The notes: generated from the letters alone by a model not told the origin. A DNA stretch of 64,000 nucleotides from Hyphomicrobiales bacterium (GCA_900473175.1 UCKM01000001.1:62001-126000); one strand, 5' to 3'. Shown: positions 18,244 to 28,034, counted from the stretch's first letter. Numbers and translations are program-made.

Positions 18244-18549
18244 GTGATGCGAAACGGATCGGCAAGCAAGATGAACACATCAGCAAATCGATGGACACTG
18301 CACTGGGCGATCCACCCCGGCCAACACTTGCTTGAATGCATCGAATCCCATGGATTCTCGGTTGAGGAATTCGCGGAGCGTGTAGATATGCCCACTGCAA
18401 CGATCGATGCGATCATCGCCGGCGAACACCCGATCACACATGATATCGCTCTGAGGATAGAGCGATCGCTCGCCATAATGCCCGAACTGTGGTTTGTCCT
18501 GCAGGCGAAGTGGCATCGACAACAGGAAAGTCTGAAGCTCCCTGCCTAG
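18244..18549 (+). CDS. HigA-family HTH protein, apparently without a toxin partner
   Basis: About 101 residues (92 if it starts at ATG 18271). HWAIHPGQHLLECIESHGFSVEEFAERVDMP followed by ITHDIALRIERSL is the XRE-type helix-turn-helix of HigA antitoxins, shown here in two shorter parts: PGQHLLECIESHGFS and ALRIERSLAI. HigA normally sits directly after HigB, but no HigB frame precedes it and the following gene is unrelated. It may be a solitary regulator. The start is uncertain: GTG 18244, ATG 18247 and ATG 18271 all lack a strong ribosome site. Confidence 0.75.
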   Translation: MMRNGSASKMNTSANRWTLHWAIHPGQHLLECIESHGFSVEEFAERVDMPTATIDAIIAGEHPITHDIALRIERSLAIMPELWFVLQAKWHRQQESLKLPA

Positions 18550-18567
18550 GTTGCCGGAGCGCCACCT

Positions 18568-18789
18568 TCACTTTGGAGCGTGCGCTTCGACGACCTTCTT
18601 GCACTCGGGTGAGAGTTTGTCCAATTGCTTCGCCAGACATTCAAAAATGCGCCCGCCACCTGGGGCAACACCCGAACAGAATTTCTGATAATCAGACATG
18701 CAGGCTTCCCGCTCGGCGGATGTTTGCGCCATCGCCCCGCCGGCAAGAAAGCCTACGGCAATTGCAGCTAAGCTTAATACTCTTCGCAT
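18568..18789 (-). CDS. Small secreted Cys-rich repeat protein
   Basis: A 73-residue protein with a clear Sec signal peptide (MRRVLSLAAIAVGFLAGGAMA, cleaved near AMA/QT). The mature part has four Cys (ACMSDYQKFCSGV and FECLAKQL with ECKKVVE) spaced like the Cys-rich GLG1-type repeat found in many small rhizobial periplasmic proteins. Its function is unknown; disulfide bonding in the periplasm is inferred. It faces the HigA-like gene tail to tail. Confidence 0.75.
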   Translation of the reverse strand: MRRVLSLAAIAVGFLAGGAMAQTSAEREACMSDYQKFCSGVAPGGGRIFECLAKQLDKLSPECKKVVEAHAPK

Positions 18790-18879
18790 GGCATCCCTCC
18801 AAAATTTGCCGATGAAGACCTATCCCTCCGTTGAGGAATAACGTAGCATCGATGTCAAGTTTCCTGCAACAAAGGCCAA

Positions 18880-20136
18880 TTGGGGGACCGGGAGTTGGGG
18901 TTGCACGTACGACGGCGTGATTACAGTTTCAGCTTTGGCCAATATAGGAAGCACAAGGCCACGGGCCGTGTAGCGCCTTTGCGTAGAGCCGGAGCGGCAA
19001 TTGCCAGTTGTTTGGCTGTTGTCTTTGTCCTTTCCGCCTGCACCGAACAGAACACCTATGTGCCGCCGCCGCCGCCGAAAGTCGATGTTGCCCTGCCGGT
19101 GAAGCAAAATGTGACGCCCTTTCTCGAGGTGACCGGCACGACTGCGTCGGTTAATGAGACGGCGCTGGTTGCGCGTGTGCAGGGATTCATTCAGGAGATC
19201 AATTACAGGGACGGCGACCCGGTCAAAGCGGGGACGGTACTCTTTGTCATCGAGCCGGAGCCGTACCAACTGGCGCTCGACCAGGCGAATTCGGCCAAGG
19301 CGTCGGCCGACGCCGCGGTCAAGCAATCGCAGGCGGAATATGAGCGCCAGGCCGCGCTGGTTGCCAAGACATTCGCGACCAAACAGGATCTCGAAAAAGC
19401 AGAGGCCGCGCGTGACGCCAATGTTGCCACACAGCAGCAGGCCGCGGCCAATATCAAGCAGGCCGAGCTCAACCTCAGCTACACGCAGGTGAAGGCCCCG
19501 TTTGACGGCGTCGTCTCAGCCAGGCTCGTTTCAGTCGGCGAGCTCGTAGGCCCCAACAACATTTCGACACTTGCAAGCATCGTTCAGTTCAACCCGATCT
19601 ATGTGAATTTCAACGTCAGCGAAAATGACGTTCTGCGCGTCCGTTCCACCATGCAGAAGCGTGGAATATCAGCCCAGGATTTGAGGAAGATACCTGTGGA
19701 AGTCGGCCTGCAGACGGAAACCGGTTTCCCCCACAAAGGCACTTTCGATTACGCTGCCCCGACCGTCACTGCCGCCACGGGCATGTTGCCGGCCCGCGCT
19801 GTACTGGACAATGAAGCGCGGCAATTGCTGCCCGGCTACTTCGTCCGCGTCCGCGTTCCGCTATTCGAGCAACCCGACAGGTTGCTCGTCCCGGACCGTG
19901 CCATCGGCAGTGACCAGAGCGGGCGCTATGTGCTCGTTGCGGGCAAGGATAATGTAGTCGAGCAACGCACTGTTCAGATTGGCCAACTCGTCGGGGAACT
20001 ACGCGTCGTCAATTCCGGCATCACGCCTGACGATCGGATTGTCGTCTCTGGCCTGCTTTCCGCCGTACCGGGACAGAAAATCGAGCCGCAGATGAAAGAC
20101 GTCAGCGCCTCCGCCGCTGACGGCAGCCAGCAATGA
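18880..20136 (+). CDS. RND efflux periplasmic adaptor lipoprotein (membrane fusion protein)
   Basis: An HlyD/AcrA-type adaptor linking an inner-membrane RND pump to an outer-membrane channel. A lipoprotein signal ends LAVVFVLSAC, so the mature protein is probably anchored at that Cys. The biotinyl-lipoyl half-motifs (GFIQEINYRDGDPVKAGTVLF and VKAPFDGVVSARLVSVGE), a coiled-coil hairpin at about 130-190, and the beta-barrel domain follow. The start is uncertain: the longest frame opens at TTG 18880, but TTG 18979 gives a cleaner lipoprotein signal; neither has a strong ribosome site. Its stop overlaps the permease start by 4 bases (ATGA). No TetR-type regulator or outer-membrane factor is next to it. 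Confidence 0.9.
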   Translation: MGDRELGLHVRRRDYSFSFGQYRKHKATGRVAPLRRAGAAIASCLAVVFVLSACTEQNTYVPPPPPKVDVALPVKQNVTPFLEVTGTTASVNETALVARVQGFIQEINYRDGDPVKAGTVLFVIEPEPYQLALDQANSAKASADAAVKQSQAEYERQAALVAKTFATKQDLEKAEAARDANVATQQQAAANIKQAELNLSYTQVKAPFDGVVSARLVSVGELVGPNNISTLASIVQFNPIYVNFNVSENDVLRVRSTMQKRGISAQDLRKIPVEVGLQTETGFPHKGTFDYAAPTVTAATGMLPARAVLDNEARQLLPGYFVRVRVPLFEQPDRLLVPDRAIGSDQSGRYVLVAGKDNVVEQRTVQIGQLVGELRVVNSGITPDDRIVVSGLLSAVPGQKIEPQMKDVSASAADGSQQ

Positions 20137-23100
20137 TCTCGAAATTCTTCATCGAGAGGCCGGTCCTCGCCAATGTCATAGCCATCTTGATGGTGGTTAT
20201 CGGTTTCGTGTCGTTGTACGGGCTCCCGGTTGCGCAGTACCCGAACGTGGTGCCGCCGACGGTACAGGTGACGACCCGCTATCCCGGCGCCAGTGCCCGC
20301 ACGCTCATCGACACTGTGGCGCTCCCAATTGAACAGCAGGTCAACGGCGTCGAGGGCATGTTGTACATGCAGTCCTTTGCCGCATCCGACGGCAGCTATA
20401 CGCTGACCGTTACCTTTGCGATTGGTACCGATCTCGACGCGGCGCAAGTGTTGGTGCAAAACCGCGTATCGGCAGCACTCGCCTCGCTGCCGCAGTCGGT
20501 GCAGGTCCAGGGTGTCAACGTTCAGAAGAGGTCGACGTCGATCCTCGAGATCGTAACGCTGACTTCGCCGGACAGGCGTTTTGACAGCCTGTATCTCAGC
20601 AACTACGCCACCATCCGGCTCAAAGACGAAATCGCCCGCCTGCAAGGCGTCGGCAATGTCAGCGTGTTCGGTGCCGGCCAGTATTCCATGCGCATCTGGC
20701 TGGACGCCGATAAGATGCAGGCCCGCGGCCTGACCGCTCAGGACGTCATCCAGGCATTGCAGCAACAAAGCGAGCAGGTCACGGCCGGGCAAGTGGGCAT
20801 CCCGCCCGTACCCGACAATCAGTCGTTCCAATATACAATCAATGTTGAGAGCCGCTTTGACGATCCGGACCAGTTCGGCGCTGTGATCGTCAAGACCGGG
20901 ACCAATGGCGACTTCACCCGGGTGCGCGATATCGGGCGAGTCGAACTTGGTGCCCAAACCTACGGCCAGTACTTCAAGCTCGATGGGCAAGAGGCGGCGG
21001 GTCTCGCCATATTTCTGTCGCCCGGCGCCAATGCCCTCGACGTGGCGAAACGGGTGAGCGACCGCATGAAGGCACTCGCGGCTGAGTTCCCGCAAGGCGT
21101 CGCCTACTCGATTCCTTTCGATACGACTACCTTTGTCAGCCAGGCGATTGATGAGGTCTACAAGACGCTGTTCGAGGCGGCCATTCTTGTCCTGATCGTT
21201 ATCCTTGTCTTCCTTCAGGACTGGCGCGCGATGCTGGTGCCGGCAACCACTGTGCCTGTGACAATCATCGGCGCTTTCGCGGCTATGGCTGCCATGGGCT
21301 TCTCAGTCAATCTCTCGACACTGTTCGCCATTGTGCTGGCAATCGGCATCGTCGTCGATGACGCCATCGTCGTGGTCGAGGGTGCGGCACACAATATCGA
21401 ACGCGGAATGTCCGGACACGATGCGGCGATCAGTGCCATGGACTTGCTGTTCGGCCCGATTGTCGGCATCACGCTGGTGCTGATGGCCGTTTTCCTGCCA
21501 GCTTCGTTCTTGCCCGGGATCACCGGTCAAATCTTTTCGCAATTCGCGCTCGTGATCGCCGCGACCGCCTTTATCAGCGCTATCAATGCCGTGACTCTCA
21601 AGCCGACGCAGTGTGCCATGTGGCTGCGGCCAACGGTACCGATGGAGAAACGCAACTTCTTCTATCGCGGCTTCAACCGGATCTATCAGCGTGTGGAAAA
21701 CGGCTATATTCGGGTGATCGCTTCGATGGTCCGCCACAGCGGTCTCATGGCGCTCATCGCACTGGCGATCATCGGAGCGGCCGTGTACGGCATGTCGCGT
21801 GCCTCGACGAGCTTTCTGCCGATCGAAGACCAGGGATATCTCCTTGCCGCCGTGCAACTGCCGGACGGCGCTGCACTTGGGCGCACTGAAAAAGCGCTTG
21901 AGGATATCGGAAAAGTGGCCAAGGCGACGCCGGGCGTCGATCAGGTGATCACCATCGCCGGCATGTCGGCGCTAGACAGCAACGCAACCCTCGCCAATGC
22001 GGGGCTTGCCTATATCATGCTGAAGGACTGGAGCAAGCGAGGCAAGGGCGAGGACCTCACCTCGCTCTACCAGAAGCTTAATGCCAGCCTGAGCACGAGC
22101 CAGGAAGCGCGCGTGATCGTGCTGCCGCCGCCGCCGATCCAGGGTATCGGCAATGCCGGCGGCTTTACCATGCAGGTGGAAGTGCGCGACGGGAGTTTCG
22201 ACCTTGCGAAGTTGCAGAGCGCCACGAATGCCATGGCTAGCGCAGCGAGAACCCAGTCCGGGATTCAGAATGTCAGTGCGCCCTTCAGGGCCAACGTTCC
22301 CCAATACAATATCGAGATCAACCGCGAGAAAGTGCAGGCTGTGCAGCTCACCACCGACGACGTTTTCGCGACGCTCGCCAGCTATCTTGGCTCCACCTAT
22401 GTCGACCAGTTCAACAAATTCGGCCGGGTCTTCCAAATCTACGTTCAGGGCGATGCGCAGTTCCGCCTTACACCCGAGAGCATCAAGAGCCTTACAGTGC
22501 GCAACAAGAACGGCGACATGATCTCGCTTGGGACATTGCTGACCATAACGCCAAGTGTCGGCCCTTCGATCATCAGTCTCTATAACCTTTACCCTTCCGC
22601 TTCGATCGTTGGCGTGCCCGCGGCGAGTTTCTCGTCTGGCGAAGCGATTAACCTCATGGAGGAGATCGCCGACAAGACATTGCCGCCGGGCTTCGGCTTC
22701 GACTGGACCGCGCTTTCCTTTCAGGAGAAACTTGTCGGCAACCAGATGTACCTGATCTTCGCATTGGCGCTGCTTCTGGTTTATCTCGTGCTGGCCGGAC
22801 AATATGAAAGCTGGATTGCGCCCGTGTCGGTGCTCCTTGCCGCGCCGATGTCGCTGGTCGGCCCGGTATCGATCCTCCTTGGCATGCATGTGCCCATTAA
22901 TCTCTATGTGCAGATTGGACTGATATTGCTGATCGCGCTGTCCGCAAAGAATGCCATCCTGATCGTTGAGATGGCGCGCGAACTGAGAGCATCGGGCAAG
23001 TCGATTGCAGATGCCGCGACTGAAGCTGCCCGGTCCCGCTTCCGTCCAATCCTGATGACATCGTTCGCCTTTATCCTCGGCGTCGCGCCGCTTGTCGTTG

Positions 23101-23282
23101 CCACGGGCGCAGGGGCGAGTGCCCGCAAGTCGATCGGCATCACCGTCTTCAGCGGTATGATTGCCTCGACCTGCCTCGCCGTGCTTTTTGTGCCGTCGTT
23201 CTTTACGATCATGCAGCGGTTCGAAGAGTGGCGTGCCACGCGCAAGCAGCCGGTGAAGGTCGAAGTTTCCGATGCCCCGTAA
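20133..23282 (+). CDS. RND multidrug efflux permease (HAE1 family, AcrB-like)
   Basis: A 1049-residue inner-membrane proton/drug antiporter of the AcrB/MexB type, full length. It opens with MISKFFIERPVLANVIAI, has the TM4 Asp pair in GIVVDDAIVVVEG near residue 408, and the TM10 Lys in ALSAKNAILIVE near 938, so the proton-relay residues are present. Two large periplasmic loops (about 35-335 and 560-870) bind drug and dock the adaptor. It is coupled to the upstream adaptor gene by a 4-base overlap. Substrates cannot be predicted. An outer-membrane TolC-like partner must be encoded elsewhere. Confidence 0.95.
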   Translation: MISKFFIERPVLANVIAILMVVIGFVSLYGLPVAQYPNVVPPTVQVTTRYPGASARTLIDTVALPIEQQVNGVEGMLYMQSFAASDGSYTLTVTFAIGTDLDAAQVLVQNRVSAALASLPQSVQVQGVNVQKRSTSILEIVTLTSPDRRFDSLYLSNYATIRLKDEIARLQGVGNVSVFGAGQYSMRIWLDADKMQARGLTAQDVIQALQQQSEQVTAGQVGIPPVPDNQSFQYTINVESRFDDPDQFGAVIVKTGTNGDFTRVRDIGRVELGAQTYGQYFKLDGQEAAGLAIFLSPGANALDVAKRVSDRMKALAAEFPQGVAYSIPFDTTTFVSQAIDEVYKTLFEAAILVLIVILVFLQDWRAMLVPATTVPVTIIGAFAAMAAMGFSVNLSTLFAIVLAIGIVVDDAIVVVEGAAHNIERGMSGHDAAISAMDLLFGPIVGITLVLMAVFLPASFLPGITGQIFSQFALVIAATAFISAINAVTLKPTQCAMWLRPTVPMEKRNFFYRGFNRIYQRVENGYIRVIASMVRHSGLMALIALAIIGAAVYGMSRASTSFLPIEDQGYLLAAVQLPDGAALGRTEKALEDIGKVAKATPGVDQVITIAGMSALDSNATLANAGLAYIMLKDWSKRGKGEDLTSLYQKLNASLSTSQEARVIVLPPPPIQGIGNAGGFTMQVEVRDGSFDLAKLQSATNAMASAARTQSGIQNVSAPFRANVPQYNIEINREKVQAVQLTTDDVFATLASYLGSTYVDQFNKFGRVFQIYVQGDAQFRLTPESIKSLTVRNKNGDMISLGTLLTITPSVGPSIISLYNLYPSASIVGVPAASFSSGEAINLMEEIADKTLPPGFGFDWTALSFQEKLVGNQMYLIFALALLLVYLVLAGQYESWIAPVSVLLAAPMSLVGPVSILLGMHVPINLYVQIGLILLIALSAKNAILIVEMARELRASGKSIADAATEAARSRFRPILMTSFAFILGVAPLVVATGAGASARKSIGITVFSGMIASTCLAVLFVPSFFTIMQRFEEWRATRKQPVKVEVSDAP

Positions 23283-23399
23283 GTTTGCGGCCACAACCGC
23301 TGTCGACGCCGGACCTCATACTCCCGGGCTTAGCCCAAAGGGATGATAGGACACACCACCACTTGACATGCTAGCATATGGGCTTGGAAAGGGGGTGCC

Positions 23400-24395
23400 A
23401 TGGCGTGGATGCGTGGTGCCGCGATCGTGGCGCTCAGCCTCACGCTTTTTAGCCCGAGGCCTACATTCGCTGCTGAAGCAGTTGGCGAGGCGGTCCGGAT
23501 CAAAACGGAAGTCATTGGTGCAGGTGGGGCGCTGGCAGTCAGCGACCCTGTACATCGTGACGAGCGGATCAGCACGTCGCAAGGCGGCCTCGGCCAGTTC
23601 CTGTTCAAGGATGGTACAAAGCTGGCGGTGGGATGGGGCTCGTCCGTTACCATCGACAAATTTGTCTTTGACGATTCAGACTCGGTGAAAAAGCTTACCA
23701 TCAAGGCTGCGAAGGGTACATTTCGCTGGATCAGCGGCAGTTCCAAATCATCCGCATATGAGATTTTGACACCCGCGGGAACGATCGGAGTTCGTGGAAC
23801 CGCGTTCGATTTCTATGTGGATCCTGATGGTACGACCGCCGTGGTCCTGCTGAACGGGGCAGCACGGTTTTGCGGCGCCGGCGGCTGCAGGCAGCTGACA
23901 AAACGGTGCGATTGCGTCGTTGCCAAACGCAATGGCAGCATCACCGACCCGCGCCGCGTCAATCGCAGCATCTTTAATACCCTTGGCAACCCCAAAGCAC
24001 TGCCTTTCCTGTCAGGCAGTCAACAGCTTTCGGCCGGATTCGGACGGTTCGGTATGGGGTGTGGCCTGGTGGCGGCGGTCAGGGATCAGCGCGATGACAA
24101 CAAACCTGACGCGACTCGTCCCGCCAATCCGGGACGCGCCGCGCCCGCGCCAAGTCCACCCGCTGCTACACGGGATCCGCCAAGCGCACCCGCCCCACAG
24201 GCTGTGGCCGATACACCAAGCCCGCCTGATACGCCAAGTATACCCGGTACCCCCGACAAGCCGAGCAAGCACGAGGGCAGGGAGCACCACGGCAAACACG
24301 ATCACGACCACAACGATGATGACGATCATGACGATCACGACCACAACGATCATCACGATCATGATTGGGGAGGGCCGGGCAGACATGCCAGATAG
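23400..24395 (+). CDS. FecR-domain secreted protein with Pro-rich linker and His/Asp-rich tail
   Basis: About 331 residues with a Sec signal peptide (first about 24 residues, ending PTFAA). A FecR-type beta domain occupies about 35-150 (SQGGLGQFLFKDGTKLAVGW, then TPAGTIGVRGTAFDF). A Cys-containing stretch (FCGAGGC and KRCDC) follows. A Pro/Ala-rich linker covers about 235-290, and the last 40 residues are almost all His, Asp, Asn and Glu, including a twice-repeated 11-residue unit. The tail looks able to bind metal; this is an inference. AAGGGGG lies just before the ATG. It converges with a CHASE2 cyclase gene, a pairing repeated at the window's right end. Confidence 0.85.
   Translation: MAWMRGAAIVALSLTLFSPRPTFAAEAVGEAVRIKTEVIGAGGALAVSDPVHRDERISTSQGGLGQFLFKDGTKLAVGWGSSVTIDKFVFDDSDSVKKLTIKAAKGTFRWISGSSKSSAYEILTPAGTIGVRGTAFDFYVDPDGTTAVVLLNGAARFCGAGGCRQLTKRCDCVVAKRNGSITDPRRVNRSIFNTLGNPKALPFLSGSQQLSAGFGRFGMGCGLVAAVRDQRDDNKPDATRPANPGRAAPAPSPPAATRDPPSAPAPQAVADTPSPPDTPSIPGTPDKPSKHEGREHHGKHDHDHNDDDDHDDHDHNDHHDHDWGGPGRHAR
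24300..24365 (+). repeat. Two tandem 33-bp repeats coding for the His/Asp tail
   Basis: Bases 24300-24332 and 24333-24365 are near-identical copies. The first 18 bases (GATCACGACCACAACGAT) are perfectly repeated with a 33-base period. Each encodes an 11-residue unit beginning DHDHND. Repeat-number variation between strains is plausible. Confidence 0.85.
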
Positions 24396-24501
24396 GACAG
24401 ATCGCTCCTGGGGGTATTGAAACGGGCACTGCTATTTGGATCTTGGAGCCTTGCTTAAAATGGAACCATTGCCGGAGAGGGGCTCCACTTAACGGGAAAC
24501 C

Positions 24502-26667
24502 CTATTCCGCAACGCGCTTTTTTGCGTGATCATCGAGGAAGTGTTCTGATCTGCGCGACATCCGCCGATAGAACTCTGGCAATCCCGGCGTCAGTCCGGC
24601 GGCCCTTTGCTTGGCGGCGTTGAGCAATCTGCGGCTGGCGGCCGATCGCAATCGCAACGCCTCTGTGAGTTGTGCATGAATTCGTTGCAGTTCGACAAAC
24701 TGCGAAGACGCAGCGACGTCGTCGCCGCCGATGACGGCAAAGACTTTTGTTCGGGTGCTCTTTCCCTTCAGCGCCAGTGTCCCGGCCTCAAGGAGCGCAT
24801 ACCCTGGCAGCAGTTTTGCAGTGCTGTCGGAAACGAGAATGTCGAAGCCGACCTCCTTGCAGGACGATTCGATTCGCGCTGCAACGTTGACCGCGTCACC
24901 GACCGCCGAGTAATTGAAGCGCGCCTCGGCGCCCATGTTGCCGACGCAGGCAATTCCGGTATGGATCCCGATCCCGATTCCGACTTGTTGCTCGCTGCCG
25001 AAGCCAAATGCGTCACTCGCATTGAGGCCGGTCAAAGCTTCGCGCATGGCCAAAGCGGCTTGAACAGCCTTGCCGCCATGATTGGCGACATCGACGGGCG
25101 CGTTCCAGAAGGCCATGATCGAGTCTCCGATAAACTTGTCGAGCGTCCCTTCATTTGCGATCACATGGCGGCTAAGCGCGTCGAGAAGCGTGTTGAGGAA
25201 TGCCACGACCGCGGTCGGCGTGAGCCGCTCGCTTATCTCCGTGAAATTGCGCACGTCAACAAACATGACAGTCAACTCGCGATCATCTCCCCCAAGACGC
25301 AGCGCGTTTCTTGTATGCTCGATGCGATAGAGGAGTGACGGTGACAGATAATGGCCGAAGGCCCGCCGGACTTCACGGCGCTCCCGGTCTGTCACCAGGA
25401 AGCGGAACGCGGTCGCAGCGAAATGGGTGATCGATCCACTGACGATCGGGGCCAGGGGATCGAACAGCAGTCCCCCATAATAGAACGCCAGCCAGGAGGC
25501 GACGAGGGCAAGGACAGTGATCAGCAAACCGCAGGCAAGGGCCACCGCCGGGCTGACGAAAGTCGTCAGCATCACCAGCAATGTGCCTATGACCGCAACG
25601 GACAGAATTTCGACGCCATTGGCCCAATCGGGTCGCGCTAGATACCGACCGGTCAAAATCTGCTCGACCGTTTGCGCATGCAGCGAAACACCGGGTACGT
25701 TCTGTCCAAGAGCGGTCGTGCGAATGTCCTGCAGACCGGCTGCGGATGTTCCGACAAATACGATGCTGCCATCAACGGCAGCCAATACATCGGGTGAGGG
25801 GCCATCGGCAGCAAGTATTTTTCTGGCGGAGATGTATCTCTCGGCCGTATCGGAGCTGACATAGAGCCAAAGCTCGCCTGTCGCGGTTACCGGGACGACG
25901 AAATCGCCGATTTTGACGTCTGTTATGGTGTCCTTTGCGTCGGGCGCGTCAGCCAGTACGTAGGTCGACGCGCCTTGGGCGACGCGCAGTGCCTCGAGCG
26001 CAAGATTGGGGTATAGCTGCTCGCCATCGCTCAAGAAGAGCGGGACCGTGCGTACTACCGTCGAGGGGTTACCGGGGTTGAGGCTGATATGTCCAATGCC
26101 GGTGGCGTTGGCCTCCAGCTGTGGCCGAAGTGGCGTTGCGGCCTTGATGCGGGGAGGCGCTCCTGTGGGGCTTTCACCGGTAAACGCGATGCCGGCCTTC
26201 ACCGGCGGGCGATAGTCTCCCTCGTTGGAGAGGCCAAAGCCGAGGACAACAGGCTTCCCGGCAATTGATTTTGCAAAGATTTCGTCATTGTCGGGAAGCC
26301 GGCTGATGATTGATGGATCAATTCCGGCAACGTCGCGAACAACCGAGCGCGGCGATAGACGGTCAGGCTCGGCAAAAAGGATATCGAATGCGATAGCCGA
26401 GGCCCCTATATCGGAAAGTTTTTCCACGAGAGTAGCAATGCGATCGCGCGGCCATGGCCACTGGCCGTATTCTTTCAAAGATGCTTCATCAATGTCGACC
26501 ACGCGGACCGGCAGGTTCTCGAACGCGCGCGGCGAAATACGCTGATATTCGTCAAACGTCAGTTCACGCGCCATCTTGAGCAATGGTGGGTCACTCGCCC
26601 GCAGGATCGTGAGCGCCGCTACGATCGCCAGGCCGATAATCACGCCAAGTTGCTGCGCACGTGTCAT
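24502..26667 (-). CDS. CHASE2-domain class III adenylate/guanylate cyclase
   Basis: About 721 residues. One N-terminal membrane segment (LGVIIGLAIVAALTIL) leads into a periplasmic CHASE2 sensor (about 35-350, with VVDIDEASLKEYGQWPWPR). Three membrane segments follow at about 355-430. A cytoplasmic class III cyclase domain (about 470-650) has FVDVRNFT, DKFIGDSIMAFW and YSAVGDAVNVAAR, so metal Asp, base-specifying Lys and Asn/Arg residues are all present and activity, probably on ATP, is expected. The ATG at 26667 is preferred; a GTG at 26703 would add 12 residues. It converges with the FecR gene, and CHASE2 cyclases commonly neighbour FecR proteins. Confidence 0.92.
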   Translation of the reverse strand: MTRAQQLGVIIGLAIVAALTILRASDPPLLKMARELTFDEYQRISPRAFENLPVRVVDIDEASLKEYGQWPWPRDRIATLVEKLSDIGASAIAFDILFAEPDRLSPRSVVRDVAGIDPSIISRLPDNDEIFAKSIAGKPVVLGFGLSNEGDYRPPVKAGIAFTGESPTGAPPRIKAATPLRPQLEANATGIGHISLNPGNPSTVVRTVPLFLSDGEQLYPNLALEALRVAQGASTYVLADAPDAKDTITDVKIGDFVVPVTATGELWLYVSSDTAERYISARKILAADGPSPDVLAAVDGSIVFVGTSAAGLQDIRTTALGQNVPGVSLHAQTVEQILTGRYLARPDWANGVEILSVAVIGTLLVMLTTFVSPAVALACGLLITVLALVASWLAFYYGGLLFDPLAPIVSGSITHFAATAFRFLVTDRERREVRRAFGHYLSPSLLYRIEHTRNALRLGGDDRELTVMFVDVRNFTEISERLTPTAVVAFLNTLLDALSRHVIANEGTLDKFIGDSIMAFWNAPVDVANHGGKAVQAALAMREALTGLNASDAFGFGSEQQVGIGIGIHTGIACVGNMGAEARFNYSAVGDAVNVAARIESSCKEVGFDILVSDSTAKLLPGYALLEAGTLALKGKSTRTKVFAVIGGDDVAASSQFVELQRIHAQLTEALRLRSAASRRLLNAAKQRAAGLTPGLPEFYRRMSRRSEHFLDDHAKKRVAE

Positions 26668-26826
26668 GCCAAACCAGACCTTGTGCTGGAAGCCTAACGA
26701 CACCTAGTCGCAATCGGAGGAGACTTGGTCCGGTTCACCTGCCGCTGCACCACGGAGAACTGTATGCTGCATTTTTCTCCGGACGGACGCAATCGTGAAC
26801 GTCGTCGATGAAAAATCATCAGATCG

Positions 26827-27894
26827 CTAATTATCGTTGGACGTCGGTCCGAGTTCAAATACCTGGAACCTGTTCCGGCCCGCTGCCTTCGCGGCATAAA
26901 GGGCCATGTCGGCCCGCTTGAAAAGCTCAGAAGGCGTACTTGAGTCGACCAGAGCGACGCCAACAGATGCTCCCAGTCGGAGGGTCTGGCCATGGTTTTC
27001 GATCGACCGGCTCAAAGCATCGACGATTTCCTGGGCCAGCTTGCCAATCGTATCTGTGGGAGAGTGTCTAACGAGAACCGCAAACTCATCGCCGCCGATA
27101 CGCGCGACCACCTCTGCCTGCCTACAAACGTCCTTGAGTCGGTGGGCAACTTGCTTCAGACAATCGTCGCCGACCGAATGGCCCAAGGTGTCGTTGACCT
27201 TCTTGAATCCGTCGAGATCGATCAAAAGGAGAGCGCCGGCAGCCTCGGTTTCGGCGCGATGCGCGCAAAGATCCGCAAGTTTGGCCTGGAATTGGCTCCT
27301 ATTGGCTAGTTCCGTCATCGGGTCGAATTCGGCAAGATATCTCGTTTGATCCATCAGGATCTTCTGCTCGGTAATATCCTGCTTCATGCCGAAGATGCGT
27401 ACAGGCACCCCGCCTTCGCATTCCACTGTGGCCGTCACCCGTACCCAGCGGCGATTGCCCTGCGCAGTGACAATCTCCGCATCCATGCTGAAGCCGCTGC
27501 GCTCCTCGATCGCGCGCGTGCGCCGCCTGTGTAGCTCACGGGCGGATTCTTCCGAATAGAACTTGACGATCTCATCCCGGTCCAGCGACGACCCGCGTGG
27601 CAGATCGAATATGTCGTAAACAACGTCCGTCCAGCGCAAGGTCTCATCAGGGAGATTGCATTCCCAGACACCAATCCTGGCGGCCAGCGAGGATTGATCG
27701 AAAATCCTCTGTCTGTGATCGAGCGCTGCTGCCTGCTGGCGAATGCGTGTCTCCATGGCATCCAGCTCCGCCCGTATTTGCATAGCGGTTTCCGCGTCGT
27801 CCCGGCGGGTGATCGACGAAATCATGTCGGCCACCAGATCAGCGAGGCGGCGCGTCTTCGCAGCGGACACGCTCCGCGTAGGAGTATCGGACAT
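26827..27894 (-). CDS. PAS-domain diguanylate cyclase (GGDEF)
   Basis: About 355 residues. A short helical N-terminus is followed by a PAS domain (about 65-175, with VWECNLPDETLRWTDVVYDI) and a GGDEF domain (about 195-350). The active-site motif RIGGDEFAVLV is intact, so it should make c-di-GMP from two GTP. No EAL domain and no membrane segment are present. The ATG at 27894 fits best; the open frame reaches further upstream (TTG 27933, GTG 27927) without a clearer ribosome site. It is 159 bases from the CHASE2 gene, and the two signalling genes may be transcribed together. Confidence 0.9.
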   Translation of the reverse strand: MSDTPTRSVSAAKTRRLADLVADMISSITRRDDAETAMQIRAELDAMETRIRQQAAALDHRQRIFDQSSLAARIGVWECNLPDETLRWTDVVYDIFDLPRGSSLDRDEIVKFYSEESARELHRRRTRAIEERSGFSMDAEIVTAQGNRRWVRVTATVECEGGVPVRIFGMKQDITEQKILMDQTRYLAEFDPMTELANRSQFQAKLADLCAHRAETEAAGALLLIDLDGFKKVNDTLGHSVGDDCLKQVAHRLKDVCRQAEVVARIGGDEFAVLVRHSPTDTIGKLAQEIVDALSRSIENHGQTLRLGASVGVALVDSSTPSELFKRADMALYAAKAAGRNRFQVFELGPTSNDN

Positions 27895-28034
27895 ATTGGA
27901 GCTCAATTGAATTTCCTGGTGCGGCACACGCAACAGTTGCGCAGAAGCGATTAAGACTTTCTATATGGCGGCTGCGGCAATCAGGCCGGCATTGCCTTTT
28001 CGTGAGCGCAGGCTCGCTGAACCCATGAACATGG

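Noticed and set aside
19974-23294. Long open frames antisense to the RND adaptor and permease
   Set aside because: They lie wholly opposite genes with clear RND motifs and their translations show no family signature. High G+C sequence commonly gives long antisense frames.
27976-28000. Hairpin GGCAAT(9)ATTGCC followed by TTTT
   Set aside because: It would be a terminator only for the plus strand, but the genes on both sides are on the minus strand, where no T-run follows.
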